Assembly: GCA_012845835.1 (NCBI GenBank)
Contig: JABAKD010000014.1
Span: forward strand, 5,987,396-6,051,395
Reading direction: 5' to 3'
DNA from: Undaria pinnatifida
Taxonomy: Eukaryota > Sar > Phaeophyceae > Laminariales > Alariaceae
Length of the DNA stretch: 64,000 nt
The first letter of the stretch is position 1, and each line of letters begins with the position of its first letter. Below, piece after piece: positions 29,926 through 40,254 of the stretch. The position numbers and the translations under genes were made by a program. A model generated the notes under the pieces. The model was given only the letters and a program-made list of their open reading frames with translations. It searched no databases and had not been told where the DNA came from.

Positions 29926-32372
29926 CTATGGGACATCCGCGGGGACAGAATGAGACTTCCGCGTAGGAGGGTTAAATGCTGAAGAGTCCGTCGACAATAC
30001 TGCAGCACGGTAGGAAGCAATCATATCTCTGCATTGAGGAATGGCGTTGACATGACGCCAGATACCCATCTGGGTAGGATAACCTTCCAACTTGAGATGA
30101 TATTGGAAGTTGGTGAGAGATGCTGCTCCTACTCCCCTTTTATGTCCATCAATACTCTCAACCGTGAACGCACCGATCATAACTTTCGACAATGAGCCTT
30201 CGAGATCGGGCACGGGAAGAGTGGTCCCTAAAAATAAATCGTCGAGCGCATCAAGGTCAGGGGCAGGGGACGACTTAGGGACATAGTATTTTTTCCTCCG
30301 GCCAAGGTGAACAGTAATCTCGGCGGGGTTGCCATCTTTAGTGACGCGATAAATTACGGGTGACGTTTGCGCTCGTACGGTATATGGTTCACGCCATGGG
30401 CTGATCAATTTTGGATTGGGACCATCAGCTTCAGTGTATGGGCGGTGGATTAATACCTGTTCTCCAGGTTTGAAACTGGGAAACGACAGGGTCTCATTTG
30501 CGACCGCTTGCTTATCCGCTCGCTCTTTAAGATTACGGCGGGCCAGCTCGTATGCAAATTGCAAGTTTTCGACAGTCTGTTTAGAATAGTCGAGTTGTGA
30601 TTGCGGTGCGGAGGTGGACGGTACTCCAAGAATGAGATCGACAGGTAGTACAGCTGCACGTCCAAACATCAGGAAATGAGGAGTTTCCTGGAGAGTGGTA
30701 GAGTAAGCTGTATTGTGAGCCAACTGGACAAAAGGCAACAGCTCTGCCCAATTATCGCAGGACAAGTTGCTGTACATAGCCAACATATTGTGGACAGTGC
30801 TGTGTACACGCTCTAAGACAGAGTTGCCCTGAGGGCGAAAAGCGGCTGTACGCGTTTTCTTATATCCAAAAACTGATTGTAATTCCTTGACCAATTCGTT
30901 ATCAAATTCTTTTCCTTGGTCAGAATGAAGTGTTTCTGGAGGGCCAAACACCGAGAACACGCGTTCGATTAGATGACGAACGATCGTGCAAGCCGCCTTA
31001 TTTTTGATGGCTATCAAAATGACAAATCGAGTAAGATGGTCGATGACAGAAAGGATGAAGCGATTTCCTTGTGACAAGCTTTTATGCTCGACAAGATCAA
31101 CAGCGACGCATTGGAACGCGCGCGTGACAGGGCGGTGTCCCACAGGCAACTTGGGCGGGCGGTGGGATGACTTGCGGTGTTGGCAAGACAGACACGCTTC
31201 AATATGAGTACGGACATCCGTGGACATGGTCGGCCACCAAAATCTATCACGAATGGTATCGAATGTTGCTTTAAAAGCTAAATGACCTCCAGACGCTGGT
31301 AGATCATGACACGAATTAATGACAATTTTTCGGAGAGATGTAGGCACTACCAGTTGATCGCGGAAAGTGCTACGCTTCCGTAAGTGACCAGGAAGGTACG
31401 ACCGAAATAGCAATCCTTCATTTAAAAAGAAGTAGCTCATCGTGTATTTAGATTCTCCACTAGGGAGTGGGGCCGATGTTGGTGCTCGGAGGTACTCAAA
31501 ATACTGACAAAATTCCTCTTTCTGTAGATCGACGAGTTTCGCGGGGTCTACAGTAGGGAAGACAGACACAGCGCTCACGAATAATTCACGGTCGCTTTCT
31601 ACAGGTGCTACGTCGTGCAAATTAGAAGCGGAGAGTTCGTACTCGCGGGGCCCAGGTGGATAGTACGGTCCCTCAATCGGTACATTGCGACAAATGGCGG
31701 CTAATCTGGGCTCTGATGGGATGGGTTCCCCATTGACTTCGCTAAAAGCACGAGACAGCATATCAGGCACGACATTTAATTTGCCTGGGACATGTTTGAC
31801 AGTGAAATCGTAATTCTGAAGTGCGATCGCCCATCGGGTGAGCATGTTAGAGGTGTCCTGCATTTTATACAGGTACGTTAGTGCTTGGTGGTCGGTACAG
31901 CATGTGAAATGCTTGCCCCATAGGTACGGACGCCAGTGGGTGACAGCCCAGACCACAGCACAACACTCTTTCATGGTGGCACTATAATGACGCTGGCTTT
32001 TTGAAAAGCGGTGACTATAATACGCGATGATATCAAGATCGGAATCGGAGCTGCTTTCGCGTGAGCGTTGAGCGAGAAATGCTCCTACTCCTGCTTCTGA
32101 GGCATCGGTATGGACAATAAATTTCCGAGTAAAATCTGGGTATTTAAGGACCGGTGCGGAACTAAGGGCACGCTTTGCGCGAGCGAATGCTTCACGTTGC
32201 GCGGGCCCAAAAGCCTTCTTGAAAGCGGCCTTTTTGACATAATCCTTACGAGTGAGTTCAACTAGCGGTGCTGTTATTTCAGCATAACCGTCTATAAAAC
32301 GGCGGACATAGTTGAGTGTACCTAAGAATCCGCGATTATCTTTGACACACTCAGGCTCAGGCAGTGCTAAAA
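29926..32372 (-). CDS. pol: pol, C-terminal part: RT end, RNase H, integrase
   Basis: The frame opens at 32430 and takes over from the upstream pol frame near 32372. In order it shows the end of RT (GFLGTLNYVRRFI), RNase H (FIVHTDASEAGVGAFLAQR, then CTDHQALTYL) and the integrase HHCC zinc region (HDLPASGGH through CLSCQHRK). The integrase core follows with its three acidic residues in AVDLVE, HSDQGKEF and GNSVLERVH. A C-terminal domain with a basic RRKKYY stretch comes last. No chromodomain was recognised. It should be one polyprotein with the upstream frame; the single extra base in between is probably a mutation or a sequencing error. Confidence 0.93.
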
Positions 32373-34504
32373 TTGGCTTTGACACGGTCGGCACTGATTG
32401 AAATACCTTTTTCCGAAATGACATGGCCAAGATACTCGATTTCTTTCTGACCGAATTGAAGTTTAGTCGGTTTCAAAGTTAAGCCAGCTGCCTGTAACGC
32501 TGAGAACATTTGCTCGAGGGATTTCAGGTGAGCTTCAAACGTAGAATTAAGACAAATAATATCGTCCATGTACGTAAGAATACCCGACTCAGGACCAAGG
32601 TGGCCGAAAGTGACAGACATCATGTGTTGAAACAACCATGGGGCATTACAAACTCCAAAAGGCATACGTTTAAAACAAAACTTGCCGGTCGGAGTGACGA
32701 ATGCTGTCCGGTCGATGTGCTCTTCTGCGACGGGTAGCTGCCAGAACGCACTGAGGACATCGGCTGTAGAGATGAATTTGACGCCTCCGACTGCATCCAG
32801 ACAGGAATCTAAGTTCGGGAGGGGCCAGCTCTTGCGGACAATGTTACGGTTGAGGGTATGACGATAATCAACACAGAAACGAGGGCTACCGTTCTTCTTT
32901 GCGACAAGCGTACACGGGCTACCCCACGGGCTGGGACGTTCTTCGATGATGCCCCATTCAAGCATATCGTGAACACACTTATCAATGACAGCTTTAGCTC
33001 GAGGGTTGGCGCGGTACGGGGGACGATCGATAGGTCGGGTGTCAGGAGGCAAAGGAAATGTTGCTTCTGCATTGGTGCAACGACCTAGCTCTGACATTGA
33101 CAAGGCAAAGACAGGACGGTATCGAGCGCACAAATCAAGGACAGAGACTTTCTGGTCAGACGTGAGCTTAGTGTTAGTAAAAGCTTTGGACAGGGGACCT
33201 TCAATCTCGGATTTGGCTTGAGCGATTTCATCAACTGATGCAGGAGTTTTCGCAACGGCATTAACGTGCAATTGATCAGGCGTCACTACGGACACAGTGA
33301 ATAACTGACCAAGACATAAATCAATAGGTAGCGCAACCCCATCAGAAGACGGGTTTGCAATTTGCACGGCTACTGAACCATCAGCAGCATGCCAAGTAGC
33401 AAGAGTGCGAGCGACAATAATTTTCTCGAACACTGACGAGCTACTGGACTCCAAAAACTCAAGCTCAGACATGATTAGGGGTTCTACGACAACAGTAGAA
33501 TCGTGCGCGGGAAGACAATCAGTAAAAGCTACGACAAGGGCCTCGTGTCTCGGTTTAAGATCAACACGTTCACGCAACCTGACATGGACTCCTTCTGCAT
33601 CATGGTGGACAGCAGCGACTGACAGGTTAGAGTCGCTAGAGACAGTGGAGGGATCGGCGGGGCGGGAGGCGGGGTAGCTAGTACGATGAACTGCTGGTAT
33701 AGAATCACCAGTAGAAGGAAAAGACATTACTTGGTTTTCCCAATCAAGAATAGCGCCAAAAATAGACATGACACTGTTATCAAGGAGTATTGAATCGGGA
33801 CCAAGAGACGGTACAACTAATGCTTCGACAACGTGCGTAATCGTACCAAGGGTGAGTGAAAAAACAACAAACCCTAAGACATTCAACGGTGAACCATTCG
33901 CTGCTTGCAAGGCAACGGCGGTTGGCGGGACAGGTTGGATAATGACAGAATGCAAGGTTGGGTGTGACTTTAACCATGCATGAGAAACTACAGACACATC
34001 AGTAGCAGTATCCACAGTGATTGCGGGCACTGGATAGTCTTCTACAGAGCCAGAAATCTGCACTCTGCGAGACGAAAAGAACAAAGAAACAGGATGGCGT
34101 TTGCATGCCAGCATCGAGCTGTGCCACGCAGTTGTCTTTCTATTATTATTTTCTGGGCGAACATCACCCATGACACTCAGGCTCATGTGGCGTGGCCGCT
34201 GAGTACTACGACTACATTCGGACACGCACGCAGACACAGGGGTATCATCAGCAAACGTCACCCGCTTGCGCGGACGGAGTGAGCTGGATACCTGACTACT
34301 TCGACCTGGGACAAGGACACTCTTAACAGACAAACCACGGTCGACTCCGTGACTGCTTCTACCATCGACAAGGACATTCGGTACGGGACACTCAGTACCT
34401 ACTGCTACTGTTGCGATGAGTTTCCTCTTCGCGCTAACCTCGCCTACCGGACAGGTAGCAAGGTGGGTCCCAACTGCAGGTAGCGCTGCAACAGCTGGGC
34501 TCCG
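32357..34504 (-). CDS. pol: pol, N-terminal part: retropepsin and reverse transcriptase
   Basis: The frame is open from the codon after the gag TGA (34504) down to a stop at 32357, with no ATG near its start, so translation must come from gag. The aspartic protease motif is AITVDTATDVSVVS. RT follows with the entry motif WGSPCTLVAKKNGSPRFCVD, the RMPFGVCNAPWLFQ motif and the catalytic ILTYMDDI. It ends after EYLGHVISEKGISISADRVK, where one extra base shifts the frame near 32372. Retropepsin matures the polyprotein and RT copies the RNA. There is no sign of other damage. Confidence 0.93.
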   Translation of the reverse strand, partial: RSPAVAALPAVGTHLATCPVGEVSAKRKLIATVAVGTECPVPNVLVDGRSSHGVDRGLSVKSVLVPGRSSQVSSSLRPRKRVTFADDTPVSACVSECSRSTQRPRHMSLSVMGDVRPENNNRKTTAWHSSMLACKRHPVSLFFSSRRVQISGSVEDYPVPAITVDTATDVSVVSHAWLKSHPTLHSVIIQPVPPTAVALQAANGSPLNVLGFVVFSLTLGTITHVVEALVVPSLGPDSILLDNSVMSIFGAILDWENQVMSFPSTGDSIPAVHRTSYPASRPADPSTVSSDSNLSVAAVHHDAEGVHVRLRERVDLKPRHEALVVAFTDCLPAHDSTVVVEPLIMSELEFLESSSSSVFEKIIVARTLATWHAADGSVAVQIANPSSDGVALPIDLCLGQLFTVSVVTPDQLHVNAVAKTPASVDEIAQAKSEIEGPLSKAFTNTKLTSDQKVSVLDLCARYRPVFALSMSELGRCTNAEATFPLPPDTRPIDRPPYRANPRAKAVIDKCVHDMLEWGIIEERPSPWGSPCTLVAKKNGSPRFCVDYRHTLNRNIVRKSWPLPNLDSCLDAVGGVKFISTADVLSAFWQLPVAEEHIDRTAFVTPTGKFCFKRMPFGVCNAPWLFQHMMSVTFGHLGPESGILTYMDDIICLNSTFEAHLKSLEQMFSALQAAGLTLKPTKLQFGQKEIEYLGHVISEKGISISADRVKANFSTA

Positions 34505-34507
34505 TCA
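34469..34507 (-). promoter_or_regulatory. candidate stop-codon readthrough signal between gag and pol
   Basis: The gag stop TGA is followed by CGG, and pol continues in the same frame with no further stop. Five bases after the TGA an 8-bp stem begins (CCCAGCTG with CAGTTGGG, one G-U pair, 15-base loop; arms 34499-34492 and 34476-34469). UGA-CGG with a 3' stem-loop is the known type II readthrough arrangement in several plant RNA viruses. Its use in this element is inference. Confidence 0.65.
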
Positions 34508-35932
34508 GTTGTCTTCGCCACGTGTGCTGCTCGCCTGGCTCCTGCGGTCGTCTTCAACATCGTCGTCGTCGTCGTCGTCGTCACGGTGGTGGCGGCGGAA
34601 ACGGCGAGAGCTGCCGCGGGGGGAATTCGACCTGTCGCGCTTTGAAACGTGGCGTGACTTAATGTCGCGTGCCTTTTGCAGGCACGTGGACTCCCAGTGC
34701 CCTACGGGTTTGTCGCACTTATCATAGGTGCAGTGGGGGCGGGGTTTGCGTTGGTTGTTGCTTCGCTGAGTTCCCCGTTGGCGCGGCTGCTGGCGAAGGC
34801 CTTGCTGCTGACGACCCTGCTGACGTTGCTGCCTTCTCGGCGACTGCAACTGACGGACAGCAGTGCGGTTTGGGACGGGCGTAAATGACATGGCGCTTAT
34901 AGTGGTGGCCCCACCAGTGAGGCGTGCGGCCTCGTGACGGCGAGCACGCTCGACAGCTTCCTTAAAAGAAGTTACTGGTTTTTCCCCACTTTGCAACAAT
35001 TGCAATGCGGGTGGCAGACTGTGTTGCCACAGTGTGACAGTTATCGCTGCCCAAGGCGTACGACCTTTGGCATGACGTTCGACAGCCGATTCGAATCGGG
35101 ACATAAGCGCGCGGAAACGTAGCGCAGAGGCGGATACAGTCTCGCCTTTTTCGGTCTTAAAAGTCGCTAGTTTAATGGCGCATTCCTCTACCGAATTAGA
35201 GGGCATGAGTATATCGAGAAGAGCTAATTTGAGCTCCTCCCAGGTGGAAGGAGGGACAAACGAACCGGGATTACTCATGTTCTCGGCATTGACAACGTTG
35301 GCACACCAATCAATCCTTCCTGACATTAGTTGTTGGTATAGCGTAAGACAAGGACCATCGCAGATGAGTGACAGATGCTCAAAGGCAAGATTATCCGCGA
35401 ATTTCTCGTCGTGCGGAGCTACGGCTTTCGCTCGGAAACCAACAACGAGGCGAAACTGAGACAAGACCTCTGCGACATCAACATCGGCGCTACCAGTTAA
35501 GCGCGGTAAGCTACGTACGTCATTGGGCGTGAAAGTGACAGCTTTCGGTGCGGACAGCACTCCTGCGTACGTGGGAACTGGTTGGACAGGGAGAGGGTTC
35601 GAGGGGTCAGTCTCGGACGAAGCGGCAGACGAACTACCTGAGACACTCATACTTGCCAGTTGTTGAAGCATGGAGTTGTGCTGGTCGGAGAGCTGGTCGA
35701 TCTCGCCGTTCTCCATGCGCTCGAGTTGGTGGTTGACGATGCGAGCTAGGCGCTCGCGGATGGCGACGATGGGTGCGGAAGAAGTCGGTGCAGGGGTTTC
35801 CGATGCACCCCCTTTGTGCTCCAGGACGCCCTCCGATCGTAGCGGGTTTTTTTCTCCCGCTGCGGGGTCAGCGTACTCTCCAGTTGACATCTCCAAAGAC
35901 TTGGAATCAACACGAACAAGTTGATTTTTCAA
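34505..35932 (-). CDS. gag: gag polyprotein, 475 codons
   Basis: Starts MKNQLVRVDSKSLEMSTGEY about 16 bases after the presumed primer site. The middle (about residues 150-330) has the helical Ty3/gypsy Gag look (FKTEKGETVSASALRFRALM, VERARRHEAARL). The C-terminal third is basic and Gln/Arg-rich and contains one zinc knuckle of the unusual spacing CX4CX5HX4C (CTYDKCDKPVGHWESTC), then an Asp run and TRGEDN before the TGA. Gag forms the particle and packages the RNA. It is in the same frame as pol. Confidence 0.88.
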   Translation of the reverse strand: MKNQLVRVDSKSLEMSTGEYADPAAGEKNPLRSEGVLEHKGGASETPAPTSSAPIVAIRERLARIVNHQLERMENGEIDQLSDQHNSMLQQLASMSVSGSSSAASSETDPSNPLPVQPVPTYAGVLSAPKAVTFTPNDVRSLPRLTGSADVDVAEVLSQFRLVVGFRAKAVAPHDEKFADNLAFEHLSLICDGPCLTLYQQLMSGRIDWCANVVNAENMSNPGSFVPPSTWEELKLALLDILMPSNSVEECAIKLATFKTEKGETVSASALRFRALMSRFESAVERHAKGRTPWAAITVTLWQHSLPPALQLLQSGEKPVTSFKEAVERARRHEAARLTGGATTISAMSFTPVPNRTAVRQLQSPRRQQRQQGRQQQGLRQQPRQRGTQRSNNQRKPRPHCTYDKCDKPVGHWESTCLQKARDIKSRHVSKRDRSNSPRGSSRRFRRHHRDDDDDDDDVEDDRRSQASSTRGEDN

Positions 35933-35949
35933 CTGCCGTCAGACGCCAG
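35933..35949 (-). other. primer binding site (presumed)
   Basis: One base after the LTR end the minus strand reads TGGCGTCTGACGG, beginning TGG as a tRNA-primed site should. The matching tRNA was not identified, and the LTR's own tRNA-like sequence does not match it. Confidence 0.5.
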
Positions 35950-36437
35950 TAAGATTCGTAGTCAAGACCGTCGGTGGGTCGTGATCCCACTTCTCTCTGC
36001 GTGAGCAGAGTGTTCTCACTGTTGAACTACGACGGCGGAGTGTGAGACAACACGGGCTGATACAGCAGGCCGTTGACAGAGGGAGAGACAGGACAGGTTG
36101 AGATGGACTCACTCCCAGAAGTGCAAGGAGAAGGAGTAGTAGTTGTTGTGTTGATGTGAGAGCGGTGAGCGAGCAGTTGTCGGTGCTCCCTCAGCTCTCG
36201 GATAAAAGGAACAATCCAGCGGGACCTTCCAAAGTCCCGCTGCGGAGAATCCGCTAGGCGGTGTATCCGCCGCGGAGGATCCGTCAGCGGAACGTGGAGG
36301 GGAAGGCTCCGTGGCGTGTTCTAGACATGACAATCTCCCGTATTCCCCAAGCGATCCTTCTAGAAACGATGTCTGGAAGGTTGAAGGGGTTTCGACATTT
36401 TCCCTAGGCGTGTTGGTTCGGGGACATGGTATCCACA
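35950..36437 (-). repeat. 5' LTR
   Basis: Full-length partner of 27637-28124. It should carry the promoter for the element's RNA. Bounded outside by CCTA (36438-36441). Confidence 0.95.
35967..36036 (-). tRNA. tRNA-like cloverleaf inside the 5' LTR
   Basis: Identical to 27654-27723. Here it lies 17 bases upstream of the presumed primer site, so in the genomic RNA leader it would sit next to the start point of minus-strand DNA synthesis. Confidence 0.55.
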
Positions 36438-36649
36438 CCTACAAATATTCTATAAAATATTCTAGCTTTCGATCGATGTATCATACAACAACAAATTATG
36501 AAGATTTAACACGTTGTTTACTACACTTAAACACTGGGTTGCATGCTGCATCTAACATCAAACCTTCAACAATGGTAAACATTACAAGCCAGATGATATA
36601 AAGGGATGTCTTATTGCTTCAATCGTCAGGTTTGTCCCCTTTGAGGATT

Positions 36650-37313
36650 TATAGTTTCCACGCACATATTGATATGTCCTGCCCCCCGCCCCCGCCCCGC
36701 CCCCCCCTTTCCCTCCACTGACCCCTCTTGTTCTTTAAAAAAACCCCAACCCTCCCCCCCCGCCCCTCCGTCCCCCGATTCCCCCCCCCTTCCGCCTAGT
36801 TTGTCCAAATCCCCCACTCACAATCAAAATCGGCCTGAGTAATAAACACCTATACGCAGTTGATATCACGTCATTATCTTTCTGACCATTCATGACGTAG
36901 TTTTCAATTATTTTCCCCCCAACCCCACCGCCCCCCCCCCCTCCAACGCCCCCTCTTTTCCGACCACCTGCACGATCGCCTAGACTTAGCACCACGCGTA
37001 TAACAAGCTGCTACATATCTTTGATCTCACAGCCGAAGTGTATTTTAATATTATCTGTGACCTAAACCTCCTAAAAAATCTCCCCCCCCCCCCCCCTCTT
37101 GCTCTCCCTTACTCAAACGCCCCACCAAATATCGAAATGCGCCACATTAATAAACACTTCACGCACAGGATATCGCCTCATTATCTTTCGAGAGCCATCC
37201 ATGCTGCTGTGTCCCCCCCCCCCCCCCGCCTCGAACGCCCCCTTCTTCCCCATCACCCACACCATCGCCTAGACCTAGCACCACTCGTATAACAAACCCC
37301 TCACCTAAAGCCT

Positions 37314-37346
<33 letters not shown>

Positions 37347-38470
37347 CCCCCCCCCCCTCCAACGCCCCCTCTTTTCCGACCACCTGCACGATCGCCTAGA
37401 CCTAGCACCACGCGTATAACAAGCTGCTACATATCTTTGATCTCACAGCCGAAGTGTATTTTAATATTATTTGTGACCTAAACCTCCTAAAAAATCTCCC
37501 TCCCCCCCCCCCCCCCCCCCCCTCTTGCTCTCCCTTACTCAAACGCCCCACCAAATATCGAAATGCGCCACATTAATAAACACTTCACGCACAGGATATA
37601 ACCTCATTATCTTTCGAGAGCCATCCATGCCGCTGTGTCCCCCCCCCCCCCCCCCGCCACGAACGCCCCCTTCTTCCCCATCACCCGAACCATCGCCTAG
37701 ACCTAGCACCACACGTATAACGAACCCCTCACCTAAAGCCCTTCCTCCCCCCCGCCCCCCCCCCCGCCCCCACACCCCCCACCTCTCCCCCAAACCCATC
37801 CCAACCCCACCCCCTCGAACACTCCACCCTCTCTTTACTCACTGATTGTACGGCTTACCCCAGGATATACATGATAAACTGATGTATTATTTCCAAAACC
37901 GTCACATTTATCCCCTCAAAATAATGTATAGTTTCCAGGCACATATTGAGCTGCCCCACACGCCCCTCCCCCCCCCCCCCCCCCCGCCCCAACCCCACCC
38001 CCCCGCCCCCAATAATATACTGGTGCCAAAACCGTCAGATTTATCCCCGCGAAAGAATTTATAGCTTACATGCACAAATTGCCCCCTTCCCCCCCCCCCC
38101 CCCCCCCCTCCAAACCCGCTCGCTTTTGATCAAAACCAGGCCCCCACGTCCTTCAAAACTCCGCCCCACCCCCCTCACCGGTTATTCGACTTACAAGATT
38201 CACTTGATAAAAGGATACATTTCCCTTCACAGCTGTCAGATTTTGTCCCCCTCAGAAACGGGTTTTATAGTTTCCGCGCACAGACTGACTAAAATCATCC
38301 TGTTGACCCTGATAGCTACACTGTAGTTGTAAGGGGAGTCGCCGACCTATATCCTTAATGAGGACACACAACTCGTAATGCGCGCGATCGGAGTATCACA
38401 CACAGCTTGCAAAGATGAGTTTCGACGAAATCTTGGATCTCACAGCTGGAGTGTATTTTCATTTTTTATA
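36650..38470 (-). mobile_element. CACTCCAGCTGTGAGATC family, long copy with C-tracts
   Basis: Runs opposite to 56700-57990. The right end is TCTCACAGCTGGAGTGTATTTTC at about 38440-38462. Inside, a unit of about 415 bp (CAACGCCCCCTCTTTTCCGA, then CACGATCGCCTAGACCTAGC, then ACAGCCGAAGTGTATTTTAA) is tandemly repeated at about 36942 and 37359. Long C homopolymers (up to about 25) separate the blocks and may be inaccurately assembled. Pro-rich and Gly-rich frames here are artefacts of the tracts. Confidence 0.7.
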
Positions 38471-38775
38471 ATATATGATTTAAGGCAAACGAAGGCCATG
38501 GTTAGGTGGGCCTGTAAGAGCAGAGAGCTCTGGGAGAGAAAATGTTGTTGGGCGACCCCAGGCCGATATGTTGATTGATGATTTATTTGCTCAGCAGATG
38601 AGTGCTGATGGTGAGCAAAGAGGAGTGATTGAGGTGGGCCTGGCCATCACCTGATCGATACGGCACAATGCGTATGCTACGGACAGATGTACTCTACAGG
38701 TAGTTTTCTGATCTACCTACAGCAACGTTTCCTGAGGCTTGCTTGTGGTATACCGTACCTATGGCAATGTTCCCT

Positions 38776-38925
38776 GAGGTTTGCTTCTGGGATCTTAGCT
38801 ACGTCAACGTCCTGACCGTCAACCTAAAATCATGTTCCATGGATGTTCCATGAGGTTTGCTTCTGGGAGCTTAGCTACGTCAACGTCCTGACCGTTAACC
38901 TAAAATTTGTTCCATGAATGTTGCT
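38776..38925. repeat. tandem repeat, about 76-bp unit
   Basis: GAGGTTTGCTTCTGGGA, GCTACGTCAACGTCCTGACC and TGTTCCAT recur at 38776 and 38850; a shorter relative precedes at 38728. Confidence 0.8.
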
Positions 38926-39224
38926 CGGATACTTTATTGCGCCGCATTATTTTTCGTACTAACATTACTCGTACTTACTACATGTACCAGCTTTTCGATA
39001 TGACTAACCAGCAAGCTACTGTGCATCATGTATTCAAGATATTGCTGCTGAGACTTGTGCTACGTACTGCATCGATAAACGACAACACTCAGACTTATTA
39101 TAACTGTCTGTTATACGAACAACTCGCAATGTCGTATACCAGATGACTTTTTAAAGTGTCATCAAGTAACGGGATGCTGGTTACTGACAAGTAGCAGCTC
39201 TAATAATGTATTGTTTTCATTCAT

Positions 39225-39660
39225 CTCCCCCCCCCCCCCCTCCCGCTCCAACGCCCCCTCTTTCCCCACCACCCGCACGATCGCCTAGGCCTAGCACCAC
39301 GCGTATAGCAAGCCCCCTACATATATGATTAATACGCGCGGTCGGTGACCTAAACCTCTTGAAAATCCTTCCCCCCCCTCCCCCTTTTTCTTTTTTTTTC
39401 CCGCTCTCTCTTGCTCAAACGACGCACCTAATATCGAAATCCGCCACAGTAATAAACACTTGCACGCACTGGATATCACCTAATTCTCTTTCTAGAGCCA
39501 TCCATGCCGATGCTGCAACCCCCCCCCGCCCCCCCCGCCCCCAACGCCCCCTCCTTCTCCACCATCCGCACCATCGCCTAGACCCAGCACCACGCGTATA
39601 GCAAACCCCTACAACACCTATGTGACCTAGAGCTCTCTCGCCCCCCCTCCCTCCCCCCTT

Positions 39661-39692
<32 letters not shown>

Positions 39693-40200
39693 ACCTCCCC
39701 CTCACCCCCACCCCCGCGAACACTGTGCCCTCTACTCACTGGTTGTACGATTTACAGGATATACATGATAAACAGGTGCATTCCTTCCGAAACCGCTAGA
39801 TTTAATAGCTTCCACACACACATTGAGCTGCCCCACCCATCCCCCCATCCCCCCCCGCTCCCTTTTGATCAAAATCAGGCCCCCACGTCCTTCAAAACTC
39901 CGCACTCCCCCCACCGGTTATTCGACTTACTGAATTCACTTGATAAACTAATGCATTTCCTTCCACAGCTGCCAGATTTTGTCTCCCTCAGAAACGGGTT
40001 TTATAGTTTCCGCGCACAGACTGACTAACATCACCCTGTTGACCCCGATAAGCTACACTGTAGTTGCAAGGGGAGTCGCCGACCTATATCCTTAACGAGG
40101 ACACACAACCCGTAATACGTGCCATCGGAGTATCACACACAGCTTGCAAAGATGAGTGCCGACAAATCTTCGATCTCACTGCTGGAGTGTATGTTTATTT
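39225..40200 (-). mobile_element. CACTCCAGCTGTGAGATC family, shorter copy
   Basis: Same blocks as 36650-38470 in the same direction, ending CTCACTGCTGGAGTGTATGTTT at about 40170-40192. C-tracts of over 20 bases at 39661-39692. Flanked on the right by TTTTATAATAATA, the AT-rich sequence seen beside other copies. Confidence 0.7.
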
Positions 40201-40254
40201 TTATAATAATACGTAGGAGGACGTCCCGTCGCGTCTAGCAGAGAGTAATGGTAT

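Larger units (their letters stand above)
27637..36437 (-). mobile_element. Ty3/gypsy LTR retrotransposon, young and nearly intact
   Basis: 488-bp LTRs at 27637-28124 and 35950-36437 differ at about two positions, which implies a recent insertion. The 4-bp CCTA occurs on both outer sides (27633-27636 and 36438-36441). On the minus strand the order is LTR, primer site, gag, protease, RT, RNase H, integrase, 1.8 kb of noncoding DNA, polypurine tract, LTR. Integrase after RNase H places it in Ty3/gypsy (Metaviridae). Gag and pol share a frame divided by one TGA. Pol has one single-base frameshift inside RT, so as read this copy is not autonomous. Confidence 0.93.

Noticed and set aside
33071-35924. 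Plus-strand frames opposite gag-pol
   Set aside because: Shadows of the gag and pol coding strand.
36626-39914. Numerous Pro-rich and Gly-rich frames on both strands
   Set aside because: They arise from C/G homopolymers in a repeat family whose copies differ in tract length, so the frames are not conserved.
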